Assembly: GCA_037349315.1 (NCBI GenBank)
Contig: JBAIAC010000632.1
Location: 62,001-126,000 of the forward strand
Direction of reading: 5' to 3'
DNA: 64,000 bases
From: Chelydra serpentina
Taxonomy: Eukaryota; Chordata; Testudines; Chelydridae
Each line of letters starts with the position of its first letter. Position 1 is the stretch's first letter. The position numbers were made by a program, and so were the translations under genes. The notes beneath the pieces are model-generated. The model was not told the DNA's origin and made no database searches. It saw only the letters and a list, made by a program, of their open reading frames with translations. Shown piece by piece: positions 1 through 12,000 of this stretch.

Positions 1-470
1 GTGCGGGTGGGGGTTTTCGGTGGTGGTGAGGGTGAGGGTGGGATTGGGGTTGCGGTTAGGGTGAGGGGTGGGGTGAGGGTGAAGGTGAGAGTGATGATGG
101 GGGTTTGGGGTGAGGGTGAGTTTGAGGGTGAGGGTGAGGGTCTGGTTGGGGGTGAGGGTGGTGGCGGTGGTTAGGGTGAGGTTGACGGTGAGAGTGGGGG
201 TGAGTGTGAGGTTGAGGGTGGGAGTGGGGTTGGGGGTGCGGGTGAGGGTGAAAGTGTGGGTGGGGGTGGCGGTGAGGGTGAGGGTCGGGGTGGCACTGAG
301 GGTGTCGGTGAGGGAGGAGCTGGGGGTGGGGGTTAGGGTTAGGGTTAGGGTCGGAGTGGCGGTGGGGGTGAGGGTGAGGGTGGGGGTGGGGCTGTGCGTG
401 GGGTGAGGGTGAGGAAGAGGATTAGGTTGGTGGGTGAGGGTGAGAGTGTGGGTGGGGTATGGGTGAGGGT
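1..470 (+). repeat. Telomere-like TGAGGG array, G-strand on +
   Basis: This is a hexamer array of GTGAGG-type units with TGGGGG and TTGGGG variants and a short run of three canonical TTAGGG units at about 333-350. The same sequence recurs near 14220-14690, about 14.2 kb away in direct orientation, which gives one estimate of the higher-order period. The strand flips at 470/471 at a motif running from GGGTCTCC into CTCACCC. No gene is present. Confidence 0.92.
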
Positions 471-3340
471 CTCCTCCTCACCCTCACCCTCATCTTCACC
501 CCAACCCTCGCCCCCACCCTCACCCTCACACCCAGCCTGATGTTCATCGTCACCCTCACACTTACCCCCACACTCATCCTCACCCTCACCCACACCCTCA
601 CCCGCAACCCCACTCTCATCCTCACCCCCCTGCCACCCCCACACTCACGCTCACCCTCACCCTCTTCCCCACCCCCAACCCGACCCCACCCTCACCCTCA
701 CACTCACCAGCACCCTCACCCTCATCGTAACGCTCCTCCTCACCCCCACTCCCACCACCACCCCACCCCCACCCTGACGATCACCCTCATCCTCACCCTC
801 ACCCCCACCACCACCCTCACCCGAAACCCCGCACCCTCCGTAATCCTCACCCTAACCAAAACCCACCCCTCACCCACCCGCACCCTTATCCTCACGCCCA
901 CCCTCACCCGAACCCTAATCCTAACCCTCACTCTCACCCTCACCCTCACACCAAACCCCACCCCCACCCTCACCCTAACCGTCACCCCAAACCCCACCCA
1001 CACCATCACCCTCACCCGCACCCCCACCCCCACCCCCAACCTCACCATCACCCTCACCCTCACCCCAACCGCCCCCACCCCCACCCTCATGATCACCCTC
1101 ACCTCACCTTCACCCTAAACCCCAAGCCCACCGTCACCATCGCCCTCACCACCACCCCCAACCCCACCCTCACCCTCACCCTCACCTCCACCCCCACTCC
1201 CCCACACTCAAACTCACCACACGCCCTCTCCACCCACCCCCACCCTCAGCCTCACCCACACCCTCCACCCTCGCCCCCACCCCCACCCACATCTCACCCT
1301 CACGCTCACCCCCACTCCCACCACCACCCTCACCCTCACCCTACCCCAACACTACCCCCACCCCCACCCTGACACTCACCCTCGCCTGAACCCTCCCTGC
1401 TCACCCCCACCCCCACCCCCACCCTCACCCTCACCCTCACCCGACCAGCACTCTCAGCCTCCTCCTCACCCTCACCCACACCCCTCACCCACTCCCTCAC
1501 CCGCAACCCCACTCTCATCCTCACCCCCACCCTCACCCTCACCCTCACCCCGACCACCACTCTCAGCCTCCTCCTCACCCTCATCTTCACCCCTTCCCCC
1601 ACCCTCGCCCTCACCCTCACACCCAGCCCGATGTTTCACCGTCACCCTCACCCTTACCCCCACACTCATCCTCACCCTCACCCTCACTAGCAACCCCACT
1701 CTCACCCTCACCCCACTGCCACCCCCAACCTCACGCTCACCCTCACCCTCATCCCCACCCCCAACGCGACCCCCTAACCCCACCCTCACCCTCACACTCA
1801 CCCGCACCCGCACCCTCATCGTAACGCTCAACCTCACCCCCAACCTGACGATCACACTCATCCTCACCCTCACCCTAGCCCCACCCTCACCCTCACCCCA
1901 CCCCCACTCCCCACACTCAAACTCACCCACACGCCCTCCCCCACCCCACCCCACCTCTGCCTCACCCACACCCTCACCCCCACCCCCACCCACACTCTCA
2001 CGCTCACCCCCACTCCCACCACCACCCTTACCGTCACCCTACCCCCAACCCCACCCCCACCCCCACCCTGACCCTCACCCTCTCATGAACCCTCCCCGCT
2101 CACCCCCACCCCGACCCTCACCCCAGACTGACCCTCACCCTCACCCTGACCACCACTCTCAGCCTCCTCCTCACCCTCACCCTCTCTTCACCCCCACCCT
2201 CGCCCTCACCCTCACCCTCACACCCAGCCCGATGTTCACCGTCACCCTCACACTTACCCCCACACTCATCCTCACCCTCACCCCCACCCCTCATTAGCAA
2301 CCCCACTCTCACCCTCACCCCCACTGCCACCCCCACCGTCACGCTCACCCTCACCCTCATCCCCACTCCCAACCCGACCCCCAACCCCACCCTCACCCTC
2401 ATCGTAACGCTCAACCTCACCCCCACCTCCACTCCCACCCCACCCCACCCCCACCCTGACGATCACCCTCATCCTCACCCTCACCCCCACCACCACCCTC
2501 CCCCGAAACCCCGCACCCTCCGTAATCCTCACCCTAAACCAAAACCCACCCCTCACCCACCCTCACCCTCATCCTCACGCCCACCCTCACCCGAACCCTA
2601 ATCCTAATCCTCACTCTCGCCCTCACCCTCACCCCAAACCCCACCCCCACCCTCACCCTCAACGTCAACCCAAACCCCACCCTCACCATCACCATCACCT
2701 TCAGCCCTACCCCAACCCCCACAATCTTCCTCAACCCTCACTCACACCCCATCCTCACCCCCACCCTCACCCTCTCGCTCACCCCAACCCCCACCCCACC
2801 CCAACCCTACACCACCCTCACCCTCAGGCTAACCCTAACTCCCAAACCCACCGTCACCATCACCCTCACCCTCACCCCCACTTCAACCCGCAACCCTACC
2901 CTCACCCTCACAGCCATCCCCACCCTCACCCTAACCTTCACCCTCTACCCCACCACCAGTCTCACCCTCCACGCACCCCCACCCCCACCATCTCCCCACA
3001 GTCACCCTAACCCCGACCCACACATCCACCCACAACCTCACCCTCACCCTAACCACCACACCCACCCTCACCCCCACCCTAATCCCAACTGCTACCCCCA
3101 CCCCAACCTCACCCCCAACTCACCCTCACTCTGACCCTAACCCTAACCCTAACTGTAACCATCACCCTCAGCCTCTCCCGCACCGGAACCCCCACCCCCA
3201 CCACCACCCTCAATCCCAACCCCACCCTCATCCTCTCCCCCAACATCACCCCCACCCTCACCCCCTAGTCTCACGCTAACATTCACCCCCATCCCCACCC
3301 TCACCGTAATGCACAACCTCACCCCCACCCTCACCCTGGG
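471..3340 (-). repeat. Telomere-like array, G-strand on -
   Basis: CACCCT-type units dominate, with CACCCC and CCTAAC variants. The block has internal longer periodicity: a roughly 0.5-1 kb module containing CGTTACGATG-like and CATCGGGCTGG-like landmarks (in minus orientation) occurs several times. A short canonical CCCTAA run lies at about 3136-3154. All three frames of CACCCT are stop-free, so the long frames here (TLTL, HPHP, PSPS dipeptides) are not genes. Confidence 0.92.
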
Positions 3341-3475
3341 ATAGTGAGGGGTGAGGGTGGGGTGGGGTGGGGGGGAGCGTGAGGGTGGTCGTGAGGGCGG
3401 GGGTGAGACTGAGGGTGACAGTGAGGTGAGGGTGGGGGGGTGTGGGTTGCAGTGAGTGTGCGGTTGTGGGTGAGG
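3341..3475 (+). repeat. Short G-strand (+) array next to satellite
   Basis: About 135 bp of GTGAGG/GTGGGG sequence lies between a strand flip (CCTGGGATAG at about 3336-3345) and the satellite. The corresponding segments at 41347-41795, 49927-50375 and 60649-61081 are longer (about 430-450 bp), so this copy has been shortened. Confidence 0.85.
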
Positions 3476-6400
3476 TTTCTCACTAATGGGCTGTACCAAA
3501 TTCAAAGCAGTTCGTTTAAAAACCTTTTGGAGGTGGATTACAGGAGAGATTTGGCAGTAGCAGTGAAAATTATTCATAGCGAGGTTTTCTCAGGAAAGGA
3601 ACTGTACCTAAAGCCAACCAGTGCATCATAACGGCTTTTGGAGGAGGATTCCAGGTGAAATTCGTCTTTAGCAGTGAACAGAATTGAAATGCTTTTTGAG
3701 GCATTTTCAAAATCTAATAGGTACAAAAAGCGCAGTAAAACATCTAACGGACGTTTCAAAGAGGCTTCCAGGAGAAATTTGTAACTTGCAGTGACCATGA
3801 TTGAATTGCTCGTAGTGAGGTATTCTCACGAACGGATCTTGACCAAAAGGGCAGCATTACATTTTGATAGCTTTTATAGGTGTATGACAGGAGAGATTTG
3901 CAAAAGAGGTATTCTAACAAAAGGAAAAGTAGGAAAAGCCAAGGAGTGCAGCCTAATTGATTTCTAGGAACATTCCTGGAAAAATTTAGTTGTAGCAGTT
4001 AAAAAATTCAAATGCTCTGTGAGAAATTTTCACGAACCGATCTGGTCAAAAAGCGCAGCAGAACACGTAACTGGCCTTTTAAAGACGATTGCAGGATAAA
4101 TTTGGAACTTGCTGTTAACAGGATTGAAGTGTTCATTGTGAGGTATTCTCACGAACGGATCAGGTCCAGAATCGCGGAATTACGTTTTAATAGCTCTTTT
4201 AGGTGTACTACAGGAGATATTGGGCAATAGCAGTGAACAGGTTTGAATTGTTCATTGCGAGATATTCCCACGAACGGATCTGTACGAAATGCCCACCAGT
4301 GCTGAATAAGTACTTTCGGTGGAGGATTCCAGGAGAAATTTAGTTGTAGCTGTGAAAAAATTTAAAAGCTCTTTGTGAGGAATTTTCACGAACCGATCTG
4401 TACAAAAAGCGCAGCAGAACATCTAATTGGCCTTTTAAAGAGGATGGCGGGATTAATTTGGAACGTGCTGTTAACAGGATTGAATTGTTCATTGTAAGGT
4501 ATTCTCACGAACGGATTTGTTCGAAAAGCCAACCAGTGCAGCATAACGGCTTTGGGAGGAGGATTCCACGTGAAATTGGTCTATAGCAATGAAAAGAATT
4601 GAAATGCTTTCTTTGGAATTTCATCAAGTAATAGATACAAAAAGCGCAGTAGAAGGTCTAACGGGCGTTTCAATGAGGCTTCCAGGAGAAATTTGGAACT
4701 TGCAGTAAACAGGATTGAATTGATCGAAGTGAGGTATTCTCACGAACGGATCTCTACGAACACCGCAGCAGTACACTAGGATTCCAGGCGAGATTTGGCA
4801 GTAGCTGTGAACAGGGTTCAGTTATTCAAAACGAGGTATTCTCACAAGCGGTACAGTAGGAACTGCCAAGCAGTGCAGCTAATTGATTTCTAGGAAGATT
4901 CCTGGAGATATTTAGTTGTAGCAATTACAAATAGAAATGCTCTTTGTGAAGAGGTAATCTTAACAAAGGATCTGTAGCGAAAATGCAGCAGTACATTAAA
5001 ATAGCTTCTCGAGGTGGCTTGCAGGCGAGATTTGGAAGTAGCAGTGAACAGGATTGAATTGTTCATTACGTGGTATTCTTACGAACGGATCTGTACCAAA
5101 ATCGTAGCAGGACTTTTAAATACTTTTGGAGGACTATTCCAGGAGAAATGTAGTTGAAGCATTGAAAAACTTGAAATGCTCTTTGTGAGGAATATTCACG
5201 AAGAAGAAGCCAGCTGCATATCTAACTGGCATATTTTAAGAGGATTCCAGGAACATTTTTGAACTTGCCCTGTAAAGGATTAAATTGGTCATTGTGAGGT
5301 ATTCTCACGAAAGGATCTGTACCAAAATTGTAGCAATTCATTAAAATAGCTTTTGGAGGTGGATTACAGGAGCGATTTGGCAGTAGCAGTGAACAGGATT
5401 GAATTGTGCATGGTGAGGTATTCTTACGAACGGATTTGTACGAAAAGCAAACCAGTAGAGCATAATTGCTTTTGATGGAGGATTCCAGGAGAAATTTAGC
5501 TGTGGCAGTGAAAAAATTGAAATGCTCTTTGTGAGGTATTTTCACTAACCGGTGTGCACTAACCGCAGCATCACAGCCTAACTGGAGTTTTTAAGAGTAT
5601 TCCAGGTTAATTTGGGAATTTGCTGTGAACAGGATTGAATTCAACATTGTGATGTATTCTCACGAACGGATCTGTACCAAATTCGCAGCATTACGTTCTA
5701 ATAGCTTTTGGAGGAGGATTCCAGGCGAGATTTGGAACTATCAGTGACCAGGCTTGAACTGTTCATTGCGAGCTATTCTCACGAACGGAGCTGTACGAAA
5801 AGCCCACCATTGCAGCATAATGGGTTTTTGAGGAGGATTCCAGGACAAATTTAGTTGTAGCAGTGAAAAAATTGAAATGCTCTTTGTGAGGAATTTTCAC
5901 GAAGAAGCCCAGCAGCAATTTTAACTGGCGTTTTTAAGAGGATTCCCGGAAAAATATGGAACATGCTGTGAAAAGGCTTAAATTGTACATTGTGAGGTAT
6001 TCTCACCAATAGATCTGTACCAAAATCGCAGCATTACATTCTAATAGCTTTTGGAGGTGGATTACAGGAGAGATTTGGCAGTAGCAGTGAACAGGATTTA
6101 TGTGTTCATTGTGAGGTAGTCTTAGGAACGGATCCGTACCAAAATCATAGCAGTACTTTTAAAAACTTTTGGAGGAGGATTCCAGGAGAGATTTGGAACT
6201 ATCAGTGACCAGGGCTGAATTGTGCATTGCGAGGTATTCTCACGAACGGATCTGTACTAAAGGCCAACCAGTGCAGCATAATTATTGTTTGAGGAGGATT
6301 CCGGGAGAAATTTAATTGTAGCAGTGAAAATTTTTTTCAGGAACCGATGTGTACACGAACCGATGTGTACACGAAGCGCTGCATCACATCTAACTGGCGT

Positions 6401-6869
6401 TTTTAAGAGGATTCCAGGATAAATTTGGATTGAATAGTTCATTGAGAGGTATTCACGAACGGATCTCTACGAAAAGCCAAGTGCAACATACTGGCTTTTG
6501 GAGGAGGATTCCAGGTTAAATTTGTCTGTAGCAGTGAACAAAATAGAAATGCTTTGTGAGGCATTTTCAAAAACTAATAGGTACAATAATCGCAGTAGAA
6601 CATCTAACGGGCGTTTCATAGAGGCTTCCAGGAGACATTTGGAACTTGCAGTGAACAGGATTGAATTGATCGTAGTGAGGTATTCTCACGAACGGATCTG
6701 TACGAAAAGCCAACAAGTAGCGCATAACTGCTTTTGGAGAAGATAGTCCAGTGCAAGAAGCGAAGCAGCAAACCTAACTGGCGTTTTTAAGAGGATTCCA
6801 GGATAAATTTGAATCTTGTTCTGAACAGGAATGAATTGTTCATTGCGCGGTATTGCGTGGATGTGGCTT
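3476..6869 (+). repeat. 118-bp satellite block 1, trimeric (left arm)
   Basis: This is a tandem satellite with a monomer of about 118 bp and roughly 28-29 copies. On this strand monomers carry a core like GTGAGGTATTCTCACGAACGG followed by GATCTGTACC. Three diverged types alternate; one has TCTTTGTGAGGAATTTTCACG in place of the core. The block is far more A+T-rich than the arrays on each side. It is the inverted counterpart of 37166-41346. Open frames of 60-107 codons inside it recur only because the monomer recurs and show no domain; I treat them as non-genic. Confidence 0.93.
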
Positions 6870-8610
6870 GGGGTTTGAGGGTGAGGGTGATTATGGGGGT
6901 TGGGTTAAGCGTGAGGGTGAGGTTGAAGGTTAGGGTTGGGAGGGGGGAGGGGTGGGGGGGAGAGTGAGGGTGGGGTGGGGGTGAGGGTGAGGTAGAGGGT
7001 GCGGGTTGGGGGTGGGGATTAGGGTGAGGGTGGGGATGAGGGTTAGGGTAGGGGGGTGGGGTTAGGGGTGGCGGTTGTGGTGAGGGTGAGGTTGAGGGTT
7101 AGGGTTGGGGTGGGGGTATGGGTGAGGGTGAGGGTGGGGTTGGGGGTGGTGGTTGGGGTGAGGGTTGGGTGGGGATTAGGATGAGGGTGGGAGTGAGGCT
7201 CACGGTGATGGTGAGGGTGGGGTTGGGGGTGGGGGTTGGGGTGAGGGTGGGGGTGGGGTTATGGGTGAGGGTGAGGTTGGGGGTGGGCTGGGGGGAGGGG
7301 GTGAGGGAGAGGGTAATGGTGAGGGTGGGGGTGGGGTTGAAGATGGCGGTTGGGGGGAGGGTGAGGTTGAAGGTTAGGGTTTGGGAGGGGGTAGGGGTGG
7401 GGTGTGAGTGAGGGTGGGGTGGGGGTGGGGGTGAGGGTGAGGTAGAGGGTGCGGGTTGGGGGTGGGTATTAGGGTGAGGGTGGGGGTGAGGGTTAGGTTA
7501 GGGGGTGGGGTTAGGGGTGGCGGTTGTGGTGAGGGTGAGGTTGAGGGTTAGGGTTGGGGTGGGGGTATGGGTGAGGGTGAGGGTGGGGTTGGGGGTGGCG
7601 GTTGGGGTGAGGGTTGGGTGGGGATTAGGATGAGGGTGGGAGTGAGGCTCACGGTGATGGTGAGGGTGGGGTTGGGGGTTGGGGTGAGAGTGGGGGTGGG
7701 GTTATGGGTGAGGGTGAGGTTGGGGGTGGGCTGGGGGGAGGGGGTGAGGGAGAGGGCAATGGTGAGGGTGGGGGTGGGGGTGGGGTTGAAGATAGCGGTT
7801 GGGGTGAGGTGAGGTTGAAGGTTAGGGTTTGGGAGGGGGTAGGGGTGGGGTGTGAGTGAGGGTGGGGTGGGGGTGGGGGTGAGGGTGAGGTAGAGGGTGA
7901 GGGTTGGGGGTGGGGATTAGGGTGAGGGTGGGGGTGAGGGTTAGGGTAGGGGGGTGGGGTTAGGGGTGGCGGTTGTGGTGAGGGTGAGGTTGAGGGTTAG
8001 GGTTGGGGTGGGGGTATGGGTGAGGGTGAGGGTGGGGTTGGGGTGAGGGTGAGGGTGGGGTTGGGGGTGGGGGTTGGGGTGTGGGTTGGGTGGGGATTAG
8101 GATGAGGGTGGGAGTGAGGCTCACGGTGATGGTGAGGGTGGGGTTGGGGGTGGGGGTTGGGGTGAGGGTGGGGGTGGGGTTATGGGTGAGGGTGAGGTTG
8201 GGGGTGGGCTGGGGGGAGGGGGGGAGGGAGAGGGTAATGGTGAGGGTGGGGGTGGGGTTGAAGATGGCGGTTGGGGTGAGGGTGAGGTTGAAGGTTAGGG
8301 TTTGGGAGGGGGTAGGGGTGGGGTGTGAGTGAGGGTGGGGTGGGGGTGGGGGTGAGGGTGAGGTAGAGGGTGCGGGTTGGGGGTGGGGGAATAGGTTGAG
8401 AGTGAGGGTGGGGGTGAGGCTCATGGTGATGGTGACGGTTGGCGGTGGCCGGTTGGGCTGAGGGTGGGCGTGGGGTGGGGTGGTGGGGTGGGTGAGGGTG
8501 GGGGTGGCGTAGTGAGGTGGGTGAGTGTGGGGGTGTGAGTGAGGGTTAGGGTTAGGGCTATGGTTATGGATAGGGTGAGGGGTGAGAATGAGGCTGAGGG
8601 TGGGGGAGTA
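6870..8610 (+). repeat. Telomere-like array with ~450-bp minisatellite
   Basis: This is a G-rich array in which a module of about 450-510 bp repeats from about 7118, 7567 and 8013. Each module contains the landmarks GGGTATGGGTGAGGG, GGGGATTAGGATGAGGG and GGCTCACGGTGATGG in the same order. The module is found again at about 10270 and 10709 and in inverse at 35.6-37.0, 46.1-46.2 and 56.7-57.0 kb. A TTAGGG pair lies near 8545. No gene is present. Confidence 0.9.
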
Positions 8611-9070
8611 ACGCTCAACCTCACCCTTACCCCCACCCCACCCCCACCCTAACCCTAACCCCAACCCTCACCCACGGACTCAACCTCAACCTCACCCTCA
8701 CTCCAACCCCCATCCCCACCCCCACCCCCAATCTCACCCTCACCCAAACCCCACCCTCACCCTCACCTTCACCCTCACCTCCACCCCCATTCCCACCTCC
8801 AATTCACCGTCACCCTCACCCTTACCCCAACACCCACAATCACCCTCACCCTCAAACCCACGCCCACACCCACGAACACCCCACCCACAGCCCCACCCTT
8901 ACGCTCACTCCCACCCCCACCCGCACCCTCTCCCTCACTCTCATCCCCTCCCTCACCCTCAGCCTCACTCCCACCCTCACCACCTATCCTCACCTTCACC
9001 CTCACCCCAACCTCAACCTCACCCCAACCCCCACCCCAACCCTCACCATCACCCTGACACCTACTCCCAG
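8611..9070 (-). repeat. Inverted patch of telomere-like array
   Basis: A 460-bp patch with CACCCT on the + strand is set into a G-rich + region. It is bounded by GAGTAACGCTCAACC at about 8606 and CTCCCAGGATGAGC at about 9064. The same patch with the same edges occurs inverted at 35009-35455 and 56003-56459, so the flip is a fixed part of the repeat unit. It is missing from the unit at 44.7-46.5 kb. Confidence 0.88.
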
Positions 9071-12000
9071 GATGAGCATTACGGTGAGGGTGCGGGTGAG
9101 GGTGAGGGTAGGGGTGGATGTGGGTTGGGTGTTGGGTTGAGAGTGAGGGTGAGGGTGCGTCTGTGAGTGGGGGTGACGATGAGGGTGGGGTTGGGGGTGA
9201 GGGTCAGGGTGGGAGTGCGAGTGGCGGTTTGGGTGACGGTGTGGGTGAGGGTTATCGTGGGTGTGGTGATGAGAGAGAGGGTGACGGTGAGCGTGAGGTT
9301 GAGGGCAGTGCTGTGGATGAGAGTGAGGGTGAGGGTGAGAGTGTGGGTTGTTGTGGGGGTGGGGAGTGAGGGTGAGGGTGGGGGTGAGGGTGAGGGTGGG
9401 GGTGGGGGTGAGGGTGAGGGTGGGGTTGTGGGTTACGGTGGGGGTGAGGGTGAGGGTGATGGTGAGGGTGACGTTTGGGTTGAGGGTGAGGGTGAGGATT
9501 AGGGTGGGAGTGGGAGGTGAGAGGGGCGGTTGAGGTGAGGGTGAGGTTGAGCGTGAGTGTGTGGGTTAGGATTAGGCTGAGTGTGAGAGTGACGGTGAGT
9601 GTGAGGGTAAGGGTGAGAGTGAGGGTGTGGTTAGGAGTGGGGTGAGGGTGAGGGTGGGGGTGGGGGTGAGAGTGGGAGTGGGGGTGGGGGTCAGGGTGAG
9701 GGTGAGGGTGGGGGTGGGGCGAGGGTGCGGGTGAGAGTGAGAGAGAGGGTGAGGGTGGGACTTGGGTTGGGGGTGAGGGTGAGGGTTAGGGTGGGGTTTG
9801 GTTTTACTGTGAGGGTGAGGGTGAGGGTGGTGGTTTGGGTGGGGGTGAGGGTGAGAGTGAGGGTGGGGGTGGGGATGGGGTTGTGGGTCGGGGATAGGAT
9901 GAAGGTGAGTGTGGGAAAGAGGGCGGGGGTGGGGTTGAGTGTGATGGTGCGGGTAGGGGTGGGGTGAGGGTGAGGGTGAGGCTTAGGGTGAAGGTGAGTC
10001 TGGGGGGAGGGTGAGGGTGAGGCTTAGGGTGAAGGTGAGTCTGGGGGTGAGGGTGAGGGAGGGGGTGGTGGTGGGGTGAGGGTGAGGGCGTGGGTGAGGG
10101 TGAGTGTGTGGGTGGTGGTGGTGGTGGGGTTGAGGGTAGGGTTGATGATGAGGGTGAGGGTGAGGGTGGTGGTGGGAGTTGGGGTGATGGTGAGGGTGGG
10201 AGAGGGGGTGAGGGTGAGGGTGGTGGTGGGAGTTGGGGTGATGATGAGGGTGGGAGAGGGGGTGGGGGTGAGGGTGAGGGTGGGGTTGGGGGTGGCGGTT
10301 GGGGTGAGGGTTGGGTGGGGATTAGGATGAGGGTGGGAGTGAGGCTCACGGTTATGGTGAGGGTGGGGTTGGGGGTTGGGGTGAGAGTGGGGGTGGGGTT
10401 ATGGGTGAGGGTGAGGTTGGGGGTGGGCTGGGGGGAGGGGGTGAGGGAGAGGGTAATGGTGAGGGTGGGCGTGGGGGTGGGGTTGAAGATAGCGGTTGGG
10501 GTGAGGTGAGGTTGAAGGTTAGCGTTTGGGAGGGGGTAGGGGTGGGGTGTGAGTGAGGGTGGGGTGGGGGTGGGGGTTAGGGTGAGGTAGAGGGTGCGGG
10601 TTGGGGGTGGGGATTAGGGTGAGGGTGGGGGTGAGGGTTAGGGTAGGGGGTGGGGTTAGGGGTGGCGGTTGTGGTGAGGGTGAGGTTGAGGGTTAGGGTT
10701 GGGGTGGGGGTATGGGTGAGGGTGAGGGTGGGGTTGGGGGTCTCAGTTGGGGTGAGGGTTGGGTGGGGATTAGGATGAGGGTGGGAGTGAGGCTCACGGT
10801 GATGGTGAGGGTGGGGTTGGGGGTGGGGGTTGGGGTGAGAGTGGGGGTGGGGTTATGGGTGAGGGTGAGGTTGGGGGTGGGCTGGGGGGAGGGGGTGAGG
10901 GAGAGGGTAATGGTGAGGGTGGGGGTGGGGGTGGGGTTGAAGATAGCGGTTGGGGTGAGGGTGAGGTTGAAGGTTAGGGTTTGGGAGGGGGTAGGGGTGG
11001 GGTGTGAGTGAGGGTGGGGTGGGGGTGGGGGTGAGGGTGAGGTAGAGGGTGCGGGTTGGGGGTGGGGTTGACGGTGAGGGTGGGGGTGAGGGTCAGGGTG
11101 GGAGTGCAAGTGGCGGTCTGGGTGACGGTGTGGGTGAGGGTTATCGTGTGTGTGGTGATGAGAGAGAGGGTGACGGTGAGCGTGAGGTTGAGGGCAGTGC
11201 TGTGATGAGAGTGAGGGTGAGGGTGAGAGTGTGGGTTGTTGTGGGGGTGGGGAGTGAGGGTGGGGGTGGGGGTGAGGGTGGGGTTGTGGGTTACGGTGGG
11301 GGTGAGGGTGATGGTGAGGGTGACGTTTGGTTTGAGGGTGAGGGTGAGGATTAGGGTGGGAGTGGGAGGTGAGAGGGGCGGTTGAGGTGAGGGTGAGGTT
11401 GAGCGTGAGGGTGAGGGTTAGGATTAGGCTGAGTGTGAGAGTGACGGTGAGTGTGAGGGTAAGGGTGAGAGTGAGGGTGTGGTTAGGAGTGGGGTGAGGG
11501 TGAGGGTGGGGGTGGGGGTGAGAGTGGGAGTGGGGGTGGGGGTCAGGGTGAGGGTGAGGGTGGGGGTGGGGCGAGGGTGCGGGTGAGAGTGAGAGAGAGG
11601 GTGAGGGTGGGACTTGGGTTGGGGGTGAGGGTGAGGGTTAGGGTGGGGTTTGGTTTTACTGTGAGGGTGAGGGTGAGGGTGGTGGTTTGGGTGGGGGTGA
11701 GGGTGAGAGTGAGGGTGGGGATGGGGTTGTGGGTCGGGGATAGGATGAAGGTGAGTGTGGGAAAGAGGGCGGGGGTGGGGTTGAGTGTGATGGTGCGGGT
11801 AGGGGTGGGGTGAGGGTGAGGGTGAGGCTTAGGGTGAAGGTGAGTCTGGGGGGAGGGTGAGGGTGAGGCTTAGGGTGAAGGTGAGTCTGGGGGTGAGGGT
11901 GAGGGAGGGGGTGGTGGTGGGGTGAGGGTGAGGGCGTGGGTGAGGGTGAGTGTGTGGGTGGTGGTGGTGGTGGGGTTGAGGGTAGGGTTGATGATGAGGG

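Noticed and set aside
1..470. A true chromosome terminus
   Set aside because: The array continues, flips strand, and holds satellite and retroelements on both sides. Canonical TTAGGG is rare.
459..1118. Long open frames in the arrays (TLTL, HPHP, VRVR, GEGE proteins)
   Set aside because: The hexamer has no stop in all C-strand frames and in two of three G-strand frames, so such frames arise without selection. There is no domain, and every frame recurs with the repeat.
3476..6869. CENP-B box in the satellite monomer
   Set aside because: CGTTCGTGAGAATACC matches only the TTCG part; the required CGGG half is absent. I found no monomer with the full pattern by eye.
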